Origin: Drechmeria coniospora | Taxonomy: Eukaryota > Ascomycota > Sordariomycetes > Hypocreales > Ophiocordycipitaceae | Assembly (NCBI RefSeq): GCF_001625195.1 | Contig: NC_054389.1 | Location: 186,001-250,000, forward strand | Direction of reading: 5' to 3' | Length of the DNA: 64,000 bases | In this document: piece by piece, positions 12,901-20,664 of the stretch | Numbering within the stretch: the stretch's first letter is position 1 | Layout: every line of letters begins with the position of its first letter | Program-made: the position numbers and the translations under genes | Notes under the pieces: model-generated | Database searches by the model: none | Told to the model about the DNA's origin: nothing | The model's input: only the letters and a program-made list of their open reading frames with translations

Positions 12901-13422
12901 CGAATTGGCCCTTGCTATCGAGCTGGAGTTGGTCGAATACATCATGGCAGCTACATAGGCTTGAATGACAATTTGTCGCTGTCTCGAAGTTCCGGGAAGC
13001 TGTGATGCCACTGTATGGATATCCGATCCTCGGAGAAAGTCAAGCACCAATATTTCAAAGAGCATTGCAATGGAATCCTCTCTGGCTGATACTGGTGTCT
13101 CGCATTGAAGCTCGCCATGTTCTATCAGAAAGATCATAAACTTGGCAACCAACTCAAGGTTGGATACTGGCGGATCTTTCTGGGGCGCATCATCACTCGT
13201 TGCATTGAGAAATCGATCCCTTGATAATATGACGTAGTTATAGAGCGATTCTGGAACGTTAAATCGATACGAGAGGTCGCCAGATGTAATGTCAACCGAT
13301 TGAGACGCAATTGGGAATTCGACAACAACGAGAGAGGATAGAGTTGAGTCGGTACTGTCTGACCCAGCGGCCATTTTTACTGCGAGCCTAGCAGAGAGGC
13401 TTGGATTTACCTCTGGTCTCAA
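6928..13422 (-). CDS. Fatty acid synthase beta subunit
   Basis: A single 2,164-residue frame for the beta chain of a fungal type I fatty acid synthase. Domains in order are: acetyl transferase (AT) with GHSQG near residue 303; a flavin-dependent enoyl reductase (ER) starting near residue 620 (MVAGMTPTTASW, then GGRGGGHHS); a hot-dog dehydratase region (DH) with ASGDYNPIHVS near residue 1654; and malonyl/palmitoyl transferase (MPT) with FTGQGSQ and GHSLGEY near residue 1926. The length is close to that of primary-metabolism beta chains (about 2,050-2,100), so nothing seems missing. The start is the first ATG; a second possible ATG lies 16 codons in. It lies downstream of the alpha subunit on the same strand. 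The locus context (alpha without its PPT domain, P450, NRPS) suggests a pathway-specific FAS making a precursor acyl chain. I saw no intron. Confidence 0.93.
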   Translation of the reverse strand: MRPEVNPSLSARLAVKMAAGSDSTDSTLSSLVVVEFPIASQSVDITSGDLSYRFNVPESLYNYVILSRDRFLNATSDDAPQKDPPVSNLELVAKFMIFLIEHGELQCETPVSAREDSIAMLFEILVLDFLRGSDIHTVASQLPGTSRQRQIVIQAYVAAMMYSTNSSSIARANSALFPANKENCAKTYAVFGGQGNSTDYFDELRDLFATYTYFVEPLLMVAENTLRQMLAEISDSQKTHFQHGLSILHWLQKPETAPGNDYLLSAPVSFPLIGLIQFLNYAVLCRCQKMSPGDVTGHLLGMAGHSQGIVVAAALATVADWECFDSALIKATTVLFHVGLAAQYATPNVSIPSTTLSESLANGEGFPTPMLNVAGCPRAQLERYISDVNDHLNPQQQVSIGLINGQTNIVVSGPALSLCALTSMLRQIKASSGTDQSKTAFSLRKPEFSLRFLPVTAPFHTESLENAAANALSMLCGVHIAASELQLPVYDSHTGADLRCSNTTDIVPALVRMILCQPDDWPRSTAFHDATHVVDFGPGGLSGVGPLLHRNKEGTGVRVILAGGAENSYEEFGCRAELFSPDLVFNKSWARAYSPKLVLSKKGELQIENRMTRLLGLPPVMVAGMTPTTASWTFVSAIMNSGYHVELAGGGLHNVEQLTFNVRNLVNSVPVGRGICINIIYANPKQLRWQIPLIQKLRSEGVPIDGLAFGAGVPSINVAKEFVELGFRYLSFKPGSAFAIKQVIAIAQLNKTYPVLMQWTGGRGGGHHSYEDFHEPILKLYGSVRRCNNIVLLAGSGFGGAQDSYPYLSGKWSIPFGRPPMPFDGILLGSRMMIAAEAQTSRGCKKAIVAAPGVDDESSWEQSYLKPTGGIITVKSEMGEPIHKVATRGVMLWKELDDKIFSITDKAKRCEKLRGMKSYIIQRLNDDFQKVWFGLNGSGKAADLEDMTYAQVLHRLVQLLFVSKESRWIDSSYMMLTVDFVRRMYGRLLPSMPQLEKGFGLVHPPLAVPIILKQCPKAEKQLINYSDARYFVLLCKRPGQKPPPFLVDMGDDFEVWFKKDSLWQSEDLATVVGEDAGRTCILQGPVAAKHAVVVDEPAEKILGSINSGYVARILKDRYGNDPSRVPSWRSESTASWTASPAPPHCLVFREGNKTHYHVTGSAGDDQVPDTEQWLRVLAGRPGSWMHALLTCEYVCQDSHMATNPVRRALSPAQEMHVEVTEGADPEELVLAVLELGSKSAHSDPSTYSLVIRKEREILVTFFANESVEGDAVPLTFRFTYHPEMALYPIHEIMEGRKDLIRAFYYRLWFGSVRDDQDQSLETLPTCRARRSYRCGNIVADTDASLSISLYTGLVPQLGSSESCSGPAMRSLSFGQGFPADGGFRGCRVSISAPMVQDFKASISQATGKIWSGLENNTVPLDFAIVVAWNAMMRAIFPSVIDGDFLQLVHLSNKFEVINDSAPLCQDDQVNTCAKLMAIRNEAAGRVVKIEATVERKGTPIIQLVSEFLFRGCYTDEGICFEIQAQPGMCIKLDSPVKLAVLKSKSWIEFADTTIDLLGQTVIFTLTSVSRHDAGSKHHMVHTYGQVRIKSAGAKRQKVIAAVCHEEANSSTNAVMDYLRRHGSPTEVIHQQANPQRLGEPEACRISVPAANHGYSRASGDYNPIHVSLPFARYANLPGTITHGMLTSAAVRQVVEKAAGVNERVRMRSYKAVFVDMVLPGDRLEVQVQHSGMKSGQRMLLFSVINADTGAKVVVGDAEVDQPPSAYVFTGQGSQSIGMGMDLYGMCDIARDVWDTADAFYSDTYGTSFTLHHPVSSRKHADNLTTAGFRISEIVKNNPKQLTVHFGGARGRKIRQNYMDMTVESDGEQVPLFGRMTPTTAKHSFRHGAGLLYSTEFAQAALAVNGHAQFLHLRSKGVVDAEALFAGHSLGEYTALSTIGAMMPFDKLLSVVFYRGLCMQSAVPRDVNGRSDFSLMAVNPRRMQASMTTESLQALVGAIAAATGCLLELVNHNVAGQQYVAAGSLAGLDCLSRVADHMARHAADFDACQPEAAAKAEALVAACAEDVAQEARPIRLGRGVATTPLEGIDVPFHSRFLLPQMPAFRRVLQRYITAEAIDARRLVGKYVSNVTGKEFDVSHEAVREVYEMTGSEVLGDLLLDFEGRC

Positions 13423-14911
13423 GACTTGGTATGGATCAATGCTAGGGAATTGTCCGTCTCGAAGCTACATTAGATAGGCAGCTGAGATGTGTACAGCGTT
13501 CGGCGGTCGATTTCTCGTCCACTTCAACAGCCGCTTCGGACCATGAGTCTTTCGTCACGAGGTACTCATGCAGTGCGTGAGAGAATCTTCAGAATGTAGA
13601 TTGCATGTGAATAAGAATGGATGTATTGGCGGCTCTTCATCCGCAGGCTTACCATGCTGACAAAACTGCATGATGTACGGGCATGAGTCCAACTTCTTAC
13701 ATCCGCCATCCATGGCGGACATTTACAGGGATCACAGTTGGAGATGCTCACAAAATAACATAAACATGACAATGAATCGGACCTTCTCCATTCAGTCATC
13801 AGTGTATTCGATCCCAATGATGATCAATGGGGCTTTCGTTAGGCCGATGTCCGTTTAAACGCGCATGTGGACGGCAAAGGTGTTGCAACGTATTACACGA
13901 TCAGGGATCAGGCGCGAAGCTACGATGCATGAGTACATGGTAGAGATGCAATGATGATCATCCCATGATGATATATTGTTGCTGACTACAAGCACACCCG
14001 TGCAACGTTTTTACGTTGCGTCTCTCCTATTATTGGCTTTGCGGTCGTGGCTGGGCGTGTCCGTATACTTATGGGTCATGCATCTGTTGTGGAACCTCGT
14101 GAGGAGGGGTGAAGTTAATGACTTGCAGCACGATCAGACAAGCATACCGACTACTGCACACTTACATTTTTGTTGCTGGTGTAGCCGTACAAGTCTGTAT
14201 CCGTCGTTACGCGGTTTCCCAACTTCCGAGTGATAGTGAGGCTGAATAGCATTATTTGGTAAAGCTAGCCGACCCCAACTGTAACTGTTATACTAAGAGG
14301 ACAAGAATTCTCGTCGGTTCAAAAAAGGGCCGACTCCATGTGGCCTCGATTAGCACAGAAGGAATTTTCAAACAAACCGCTATACCTCGCCGTTGAAATA
14401 CAGCACAGCCGATGTGCCGGCCTGGCTCGTTGCCTAAGTGGGGGGAGCGGAGGCCTACATAGCTGTGACAGTTTCTTCCATGCATATGGGATCGATCTAC
14501 GTCATCTCTCACGATGGGCCGTGTTCGTGATGCCATGTAACGCGTACATTCCGATTCCCGCGATGGCCATTAGCACTTCCCATTTTATACAATTAGTTGC
14601 GGGAGTTAATATTCCATGCTCATCACTGGTGAATCATATTTGTCCTGAGGAAAACAATGCCTGGTGATTTTCATTACGACGTAGTACAACCGCGTTTCAA
14701 TTCATTCAGATGGGGCTTCCCTGTTGGAGACGAGTTTTTGAAAGAGCATGTTTGAATTGCCTCTTCTCATTTTGACGTACGAGGAGGGTTAGATGAGGTG
14801 ATACCAAGTTCAATCCAATATAAACTTAGATGCATACACGGAAAATGCTCAATTATATCAAGACGCTCCAAGATGTTATGAACAACTATACGTGATTCTC
14901 TGGTTCATATA
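13423..14911. other. Intergenic region between FAS alpha and FAS beta
   Basis: About 1.5 kb holding the FAS beta promoter and the FAS alpha 3' flank. No convincing gene was found. It contains a 39-bp relic of FAS alpha coding sequence (14609-14647). Confidence 0.6.
14609..14647 (-). repeat. 39-bp relic copy of FAS alpha coding sequence
   Basis: These 39 bases match 15755-15793, inside the ketosynthase part of the FAS alpha gene, in the same orientation with two mismatches (CATCACTGG here, CATGAGTGG in the gene). The flanking bases do not match. A 37-of-39 match is unlikely by chance, so this is probably a remnant of a partial duplication or a failed conversion event. Confidence 0.7.
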
Positions 14912-17900
14912 CTAGCACTCAGCTCGCACTGTTGGATCCAAGAGAATGCTCGAATCATCGGCTACGTGTGGAGACGTTTCCTTGGCCTGAAACACACTGT
15001 TGTTTGACATGCGTTCGTGAAAATTCCGTATCGCCATTCTTTCACGTTGTCGACGCTTCTGCTCATACTCTGTGAACTCCTGCTGCTGCATCGTCGCGAA
15101 GAGGTACTTTGGGTGGACGCCGATAGCCATTGACCCCTTCTGACCAAATCCAAACGACTGCGTAATGAAAGCCTTGACTTCGGGCTTATCGATATTCTTG
15201 TTGGGAAACACAAGGTAGTCGAACTCCTCTAGTGCGGCATCTATATTATCGGCGTTGCGATTCCCTGGGATCTTACCGTCGTGCATGAGCTGCATGCAGC
15301 CGTTCAACATCCAGGCTCCCGCAGCCCCTTTTGGGTGACCAGTAAGTGCCTTCTGGCAAACAACAGGAACAACGTTACCCTTCTTTCTTCCGAGATGTCT
15401 GAATTGCTCATTAATCACCGCGGCCTCGTTTCTTTCGTTCGCCTTGGTCGAGGTTCCGTGAAAGGAAACGACGTCAATGTCGTCTACTGTCAGGCCCCAA
15501 ACTGCCAATGCTCCACGGATTGGTGCAATCCGGTTGTCGTGAATCCAAAATTGATTTCCATACAAATTCTGCGCTTCCTTCTTGTCACGTATAGCGTCAC
15601 CTTCGATGCTGTCTACACGTTGCTGGCGGTACTCATTCTCATCGACTTTGTGGCCTTCGCGCTTGAGCTGGTCAATCTCCACCTCCAAGTAGGACAGTTG
15701 TAGCTGGCGCATTTCTAAAGCTTGCTGCATCCTCATGCGAAGTGACCTCTTTCGATATTCCATGCTCATGAGTGGTGAATCATATTTGTCCTGGTGCTGG
15801 ATTGCTGCGCCTAAGAGACCCCGACCAGGAGCAGGTATAGATCTGCTGGCTTTGTCCATGGCCGTTCGTGTTAACGCAACAACTCCATAAATTGGCAATC
15901 CCATTTTCAGAGCGACGCTTGCTGATGTGATGATCTGAATACCAGCACCTTCTGACTCGATGAAGCCGTTGCGCGTAGCTGTTGCTGGCCGACTCATCTC
16001 AGAGGGCCCCCGGCCCCTTGCCAAATCTTCGTCCGCGTTCATTGTCGCTTTCAGATTGGCAAACTCTTCGGATATTTCTTTAAGCATATCATCAAAACCT
16101 CCTGCCAGACAAACCTTTGCCTTCCCGGCCTGTATGAGATCACAGGCCGTGTCTAGGGACTCGAGCGCTGTAGCACATGCACCTACGGGTGTTTTGTTGG
16201 CTCCAGCAGCAGACAAAAGCAGCATGTTGATCCATGCGCTGCTGGAGCTGATGAATGATTCAGCTAGTACATCTTTTGCGGCTGGTTGGTCCTGGTAACG
16301 CTCCTTGAAGATTTTTCGCATGCTGGAGATGCCTCCAAACCCAGAACCAACACAGTTGGCCACATCGGTGACATGTAGGTGGTTGTAGAGCTCGTAAGGA
16401 TCCGAAATCCCCGCCGATTGAAAGGCTTCAGCGGCGGCAACCAAGGCATATAGTGTCACTGGATCAACCTGCATGATGATTTCCTCAGGGACTCCGTAAG
16501 TGCTTGGCTCCCAACCGGTGGGAATCTGTCCGGCAACTGTCTGCGGCGTTGGCAGAAGTTTAGGTATCATGATCTTTGCGCCTTTCTTGAGAACGATCCT
16601 GGACTGTCCAGTCTCTTCAATGGCTGTGATTTGAACATAGTTGCCATGAGCCATCAGCAGTTGGCCTGCGGTTTCGTTGCTGACGTCGATGGGGTCTTGA
16701 TCACGCAAGATCTCAACTTCATGAAGCGCCTCTAGGTCCGTCCAAGACTGCGAGCCCTGCTTGGGCTCTGCGAATCGAATTCCAGAATGTTGGAGCATAT
16801 AGGTCTCGTACTTATCTCGAATTTTGCCATCTTCGATCGGTTGACCGGTTGCGGCGTCAATCCATCCAGAATATGGATGACCATCAATAGTACCCGAATG
16901 GGCCTTGACAAGGCCCATGATCCACGCCAGTTCAATACACGACTCTAATGAGAGGGTGCCGTTAACTTCCATGTCCCATCGAACTCGCGAATTTCCCCAT
17001 GGTCCAACTTCCGAAAAACCAGTGACGACTGCAACACGATCCAGATCAACCAAGCCTTGAAGCTGTTCAGTGAGTGGTTGGATATCTGCCGTCCAGTCAG
17101 GAAGGGGGGGAAACTCAAACACAATATTGGCTTGCGGTTCAATATCGGCCTCGAACTCGACAAAAGGACTGTCTTTGGTGCTCTCCAAAGCCATCGATTT
17201 TCTCTCTTCGCTTATCTGATTGATGGAATCTCGTAGCCTCGAGGTATGGCATTTTAGATCGGCAACTAGAGCCATGCCGCCGCTCAAGTCGGCAAGTAGT
17301 GGCTCATCGATGCACAAGGATACAACCGTTGGATGCATCAACGACAGAATGTTAAATGCCATCTCGTCTCGAGAGTAGGTGCGAACGCCAAGCTTTTCCA
17401 TGCCCTCTGAAACGATGTCATTGTCAGACATCAGCCCAGTTCCTCGAGTCCAGCCGATGAGTGCGCCGCAAACGAGCAAGTACTCAGACCAATCCTCAGA
17501 ATGGAACTTGGCGAACAGAGACTCGAGGCCAAGTTTTGACTCAGCATAAAGGCCATCGCTGCCGAATGAACCGTGATTGGGAGATAGAGGAAGAACAACC
17601 TGGGCTGGTCGTGTCGTAATTCCACGAACTTCTTTTTGCTGCTTCACCTCTCCTAGCAATCGAAGGGTGTTTGTGAGCATTACCCTGTGGGCAAGCTCAC
17701 AACGTGAATCGATTCTATCCAAACTTTTGCCATTTTCCACAATTGCTGCAAATGGCACGACATAGTCTAGGTCCATTCCTAGACCAGTCTCTGAGTATAT
17801 GAACTCGACCAATGCCTCAACGTCACGGACGCAGGCTTGATTGCAAGGAGCCAGGACTAGTTTCGAACCCTTACCGCCGTGCTCGGCGAATAGGTCCTGG

Positions 17901-19756
17901 TAGAACCTTGTTACCTTGGGTGAATAGGAACTGCTGGTCACGACCACGTGGGCACCAGCTGTGAGTAGCTTGGCAACGAGTTCACAGCCAATTGAACCGA
18001 CCCCTGCTCCCGTGACGAGAACGTTGAGCTCGGAGAAGCAGAGACCCATGGTTGTGGCATCGCCTAGCACGTCATGAAGGATGCGAGAAAGTTCGTCGTC
18101 ATAGTCCCAGCCATGGATGCTCTTGCGACCAAATCTGAGCAGACGGTCATGAGAGTCAAGATCGGCTCCATGCTTGGATCCTCCATGTTTTGGCCTCGGT
18201 GTCTCGCTGTAAACAACTTTTCCGGAACTCTCAATAACAGTCATTGGAGCCATAGACTGACAGCTCCGGTAAACTGCGGCCTGCCTGTTAATGGATGCCT
18301 CACAATTTGGTAGGATCTCGACCATCATGTCAGCGACATCGCTATCAGAGGCCTCTGAGATGAGATGACGGACTGTGGAAATTAGCCTTGGATGAGCCTT
18401 TTGTATCACGCGACTTTTCAGGCGCTCAATGCTCGGTTCAATGCCCTTTTTATACTTGGAGACCATGGATATCAATACCAAGAGGTCCTGCATTGCCCAG
18501 TTCCACCAAGAATCGTAGTGCCGTGCCTTGAGCGGTGAGAATATTTGCTGTATACCGGACGCGTATTCCTCACCATGCTCGACATTCCATTCGTCCAGTT
18601 GGCCTTCCAGCTCGGAAATACGTTGGCAGAGAGCATGTTGCGTAGAGTAAGGAGTGTAAAGGTCAACTCCAATCAGCCTGGCGTAAAGTCGGAGCTGCTC
18701 CTCCAAGACCGTCTTTTGTCTACTTTCCATGGACTCGACGACCTCCGAGCTAACCATTTCGTGGATTTCAGAGCCACCCATGGGAGCTGACTCGCTTGGC
18801 AGGATAAGACCAGTTTTGGTAATGTAAAGCTGCACTATATTGTCGATGAACGATTTCGCATCGGCATCATTTGGTAATCTAGACTGTGGCGGTGAATTTG
18901 CAATCATGAGCAACACGCTGTCTTGACGGCCGGATTTGAACCCCCATCGCTGCTTCAGGTGTTGGCGAATGTCTCCGTTCTGGAATGTCCCAGGGAACCT
19001 TTGTGATATCATCTTTTCTACCAATGATAAAGACTTGGCTCCGAGTTTCCCAGGGAATGTTTCTTGCATGACAGAGCAAAATGCATCGATTGGCATGTCT
19101 TCGGTGCCCTCTGGTATTGCACCGAATTCGGTTGCCAAATCTCCGATGATTTCATTCTGCAGAGTTGAGCGGCCTCCCGAGAGTGCCTTGATCGACTTGC
19201 TTGTATTGATCTCTTCCATTGGCTTCTTAAAACTAAGACTAATGATCATTGAGGCAACCTTGGCAGCATCGACCGCCCTGTCTTCAACATCGACCGTGCT
19301 CGCTCTCAGCGCGGGGATGACCGAGGTTTGTGCATGAGTAGCAGGTGTCGATTCAGTTGGTGCAGAAGTAGCAGTCATTGTCGTACACTCCTGGTTCGAA
19401 GTCTGGCACATGGTAGATGCTGCCTTCAGGTTGGAAATTTCAACCAATTGGTCGTAGCATATTCTGTCTAGGTTTTGATGAAAGCTTAACAGGTGCCGCG
19501 GCAAGTTCTGCGCGGTATCACCTAGAGCATACTTTTGCGCTATGGTTCGTTTTGCCATATTGACAAGGGTGCTTCCTGGTCCTATTTCCACGATCCGCTC
19601 TATCCGCCTCTTACCGAGTATCAAATCTTGGGTGTCAATCCATTGCACAGGAAAACAAAACTGGTGGGCCAGAAGCTCTATGAGCAAGGTGCGGGCGATC
19701 TCATTGTTCCTTAGGGAGGCTGCTTCAGCGCCCGCGGTTGGTTCATGACTTCTCAT
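14912..19756 (-). CDS. Fatty acid synthase alpha subunit lacking the PPT domain
   Basis: A 1,614-residue alpha chain. The N-terminus carries the alpha-chain part of MPT (LLIELLAHQF, ERIVEIGPGSTL). The acyl carrier domain (ACP) has the phosphopantetheine serine in GGRSTLQNEI (about residue 195). The ketoreductase (KR) has GAGVGSIG near 584 and a Tyr-x-x-x-Lys in LYAESKLGL. The ketosynthase (KS) has its cysteine in GACATALES near 1193, with histidines in HGTSTKANE and ALTGHPKG. The chain then stops at SILLDPTVRAEC, the point where ordinary alpha chains continue into the C-terminal phosphopantetheinyl transferase (PPT), and no PPT-like sequence follows. As I recall, the aflatoxin/sterigmatocystin-type FAS alpha chains are also short. 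It would need a separate PPTase for activation. Divergent from the P450 across a 0.9-kb promoter. Confidence 0.92.
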   Translation of the reverse strand: MRSHEPTAGAEAASLRNNEIARTLLIELLAHQFCFPVQWIDTQDLILGKRRIERIVEIGPGSTLVNMAKRTIAQKYALGDTAQNLPRHLLSFHQNLDRICYDQLVEISNLKAASTMCQTSNQECTTMTATSAPTESTPATHAQTSVIPALRASTVDVEDRAVDAAKVASMIISLSFKKPMEEINTSKSIKALSGGRSTLQNEIIGDLATEFGAIPEGTEDMPIDAFCSVMQETFPGKLGAKSLSLVEKMISQRFPGTFQNGDIRQHLKQRWGFKSGRQDSVLLMIANSPPQSRLPNDADAKSFIDNIVQLYITKTGLILPSESAPMGGSEIHEMVSSEVVESMESRQKTVLEEQLRLYARLIGVDLYTPYSTQHALCQRISELEGQLDEWNVEHGEEYASGIQQIFSPLKARHYDSWWNWAMQDLLVLISMVSKYKKGIEPSIERLKSRVIQKAHPRLISTVRHLISEASDSDVADMMVEILPNCEASINRQAAVYRSCQSMAPMTVIESSGKVVYSETPRPKHGGSKHGADLDSHDRLLRFGRKSIHGWDYDDELSRILHDVLGDATTMGLCFSELNVLVTGAGVGSIGCELVAKLLTAGAHVVVTSSSYSPKVTRFYQDLFAEHGGKGSKLVLAPCNQACVRDVEALVEFIYSETGLGMDLDYVVPFAAIVENGKSLDRIDSRCELAHRVMLTNTLRLLGEVKQQKEVRGITTRPAQVVLPLSPNHGSFGSDGLYAESKLGLESLFAKFHSEDWSEYLLVCGALIGWTRGTGLMSDNDIVSEGMEKLGVRTYSRDEMAFNILSLMHPTVVSLCIDEPLLADLSGGMALVADLKCHTSRLRDSINQISEERKSMALESTKDSPFVEFEADIEPQANIVFEFPPLPDWTADIQPLTEQLQGLVDLDRVAVVTGFSEVGPWGNSRVRWDMEVNGTLSLESCIELAWIMGLVKAHSGTIDGHPYSGWIDAATGQPIEDGKIRDKYETYMLQHSGIRFAEPKQGSQSWTDLEALHEVEILRDQDPIDVSNETAGQLLMAHGNYVQITAIEETGQSRIVLKKGAKIMIPKLLPTPQTVAGQIPTGWEPSTYGVPEEIIMQVDPVTLYALVAAAEAFQSAGISDPYELYNHLHVTDVANCVGSGFGGISSMRKIFKERYQDQPAAKDVLAESFISSSSAWINMLLLSAAGANKTPVGACATALESLDTACDLIQAGKAKVCLAGGFDDMLKEISEEFANLKATMNADEDLARGRGPSEMSRPATATRNGFIESEGAGIQIITSASVALKMGLPIYGVVALTRTAMDKASRSIPAPGRGLLGAAIQHQDKYDSPLMSMEYRKRSLRMRMQQALEMRQLQLSYLEVEIDQLKREGHKVDENEYRQQRVDSIEGDAIRDKKEAQNLYGNQFWIHDNRIAPIRGALAVWGLTVDDIDVVSFHGTSTKANERNEAAVINEQFRHLGRKKGNVVPVVCQKALTGHPKGAAGAWMLNGCMQLMHDGKIPGNRNADNIDAALEEFDYLVFPNKNIDKPEVKAFITQSFGFGQKGSMAIGVHPKYLFATMQQQEFTEYEQKRRQRERMAIRNFHERMSNNSVFQAKETSPHVADDSSILLDPTVRAEC

Positions 19757-20664
19757 GATTAATGGCTTAAGAGATCAGAACAAATCGTGGATACGTATAA
19801 TGGAAACTGAAGAACGTTCTAATGAGTACGAGTATGAGTCAAATATCTTTCGACCTCGTCATTTACATTGGATGAGAACGAAGGACGTATTCGGGTCTGA
19901 CACTTGACCCTCCATGCTATCTGGACACAATCAACTCCGATATGACATTGGGATGTGAGGTACCGACTTGGAGGCAACCATTATTCAAACTGCTGCACGT
20001 CAGATTGCGAGAACCGTACTGATTCGCATAGGTGTAGATGCAAAGGAACTGCCTCCCACGTCTCTGCACCATCCGGCCCGACGAGGCGTCGAGCAGGGTT
20101 GCATGGCCAGTCCCAAAGGTGGTGCTGCGTTGCTGACTGTGTTTAGGTTTGTTCCTCCTCCTAGCTGCTGCATCCCGTTCTATTTGCATGCCATCGTGCT
20201 ATCATCTGCTCACGCCCCCTTGTGAGTGGGTCAAGACTGGTGACTTTCCAGCCGCCCTGCGCACTCTGAGATGCTTTTTTAATTTCTCACCAGGCGATAT
20301 TACTGATGTTTCTGTTATGAAATAGTGTGAACGTTGCTGAGCACCCGATTTTGGCGCTGAGACATTGTACGAGAGATATTTCCTCCACATGTCCAAGCTC
20401 TGATTGTTGCCATCCTACAACTGCGTAATGGCTTGCAGATGGCCTGGCCGACTCGGCGCTCACCTCGGAAAAAGCCGATGAAGATCTGGACAGGTTATTG
20501 GAACCGTGAGACGTGAGGTGATAACTGCACAACTTCAAATTGCCCTGGGGCGACTGATCTTAAGAGCAAGTGCGGAACCAAATGCTTGGTACACCTACCA
20601 AATGTTGACGACGATCAAGGAAGTAGGTTTGAGAACACCCGAATAAGCATTACAGCAAGCAATC
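19757..20664. promoter_or_regulatory. Divergent promoter, FAS alpha / P450
   Basis: The 908 bases between the FAS alpha start (minus) and the P450 start (plus) must carry promoters for both. No gene is recognised inside. The head-to-head arrangement would favour co-expression of the FAS pair with the P450. Confidence 0.6.
20448..20477. promoter_or_regulatory. Candidate Zn2Cys6 binding sites
   Basis: Two CGG-triplet palindromes lie 9 bp apart in the divergent promoter: CCGACTCGG (20448-20456, CCG-N3-CGG) and CGGAAAAAGCCG (20466-20477, CGG-N6-CCG). Paired CGG triplets are the usual targets of fungal binuclear zinc regulators. Such words also occur by chance in GC-rich DNA, so this is only a candidate. 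Confidence 0.3.

Noticed and set aside
6928..19756. Aflatoxin/sterigmatocystin-type FAS-polyketide cluster
   Set aside because: The FAS pair would fit, but there is no polyketide synthase or any other gene of that pathway in the window; the partner is an NRPS.
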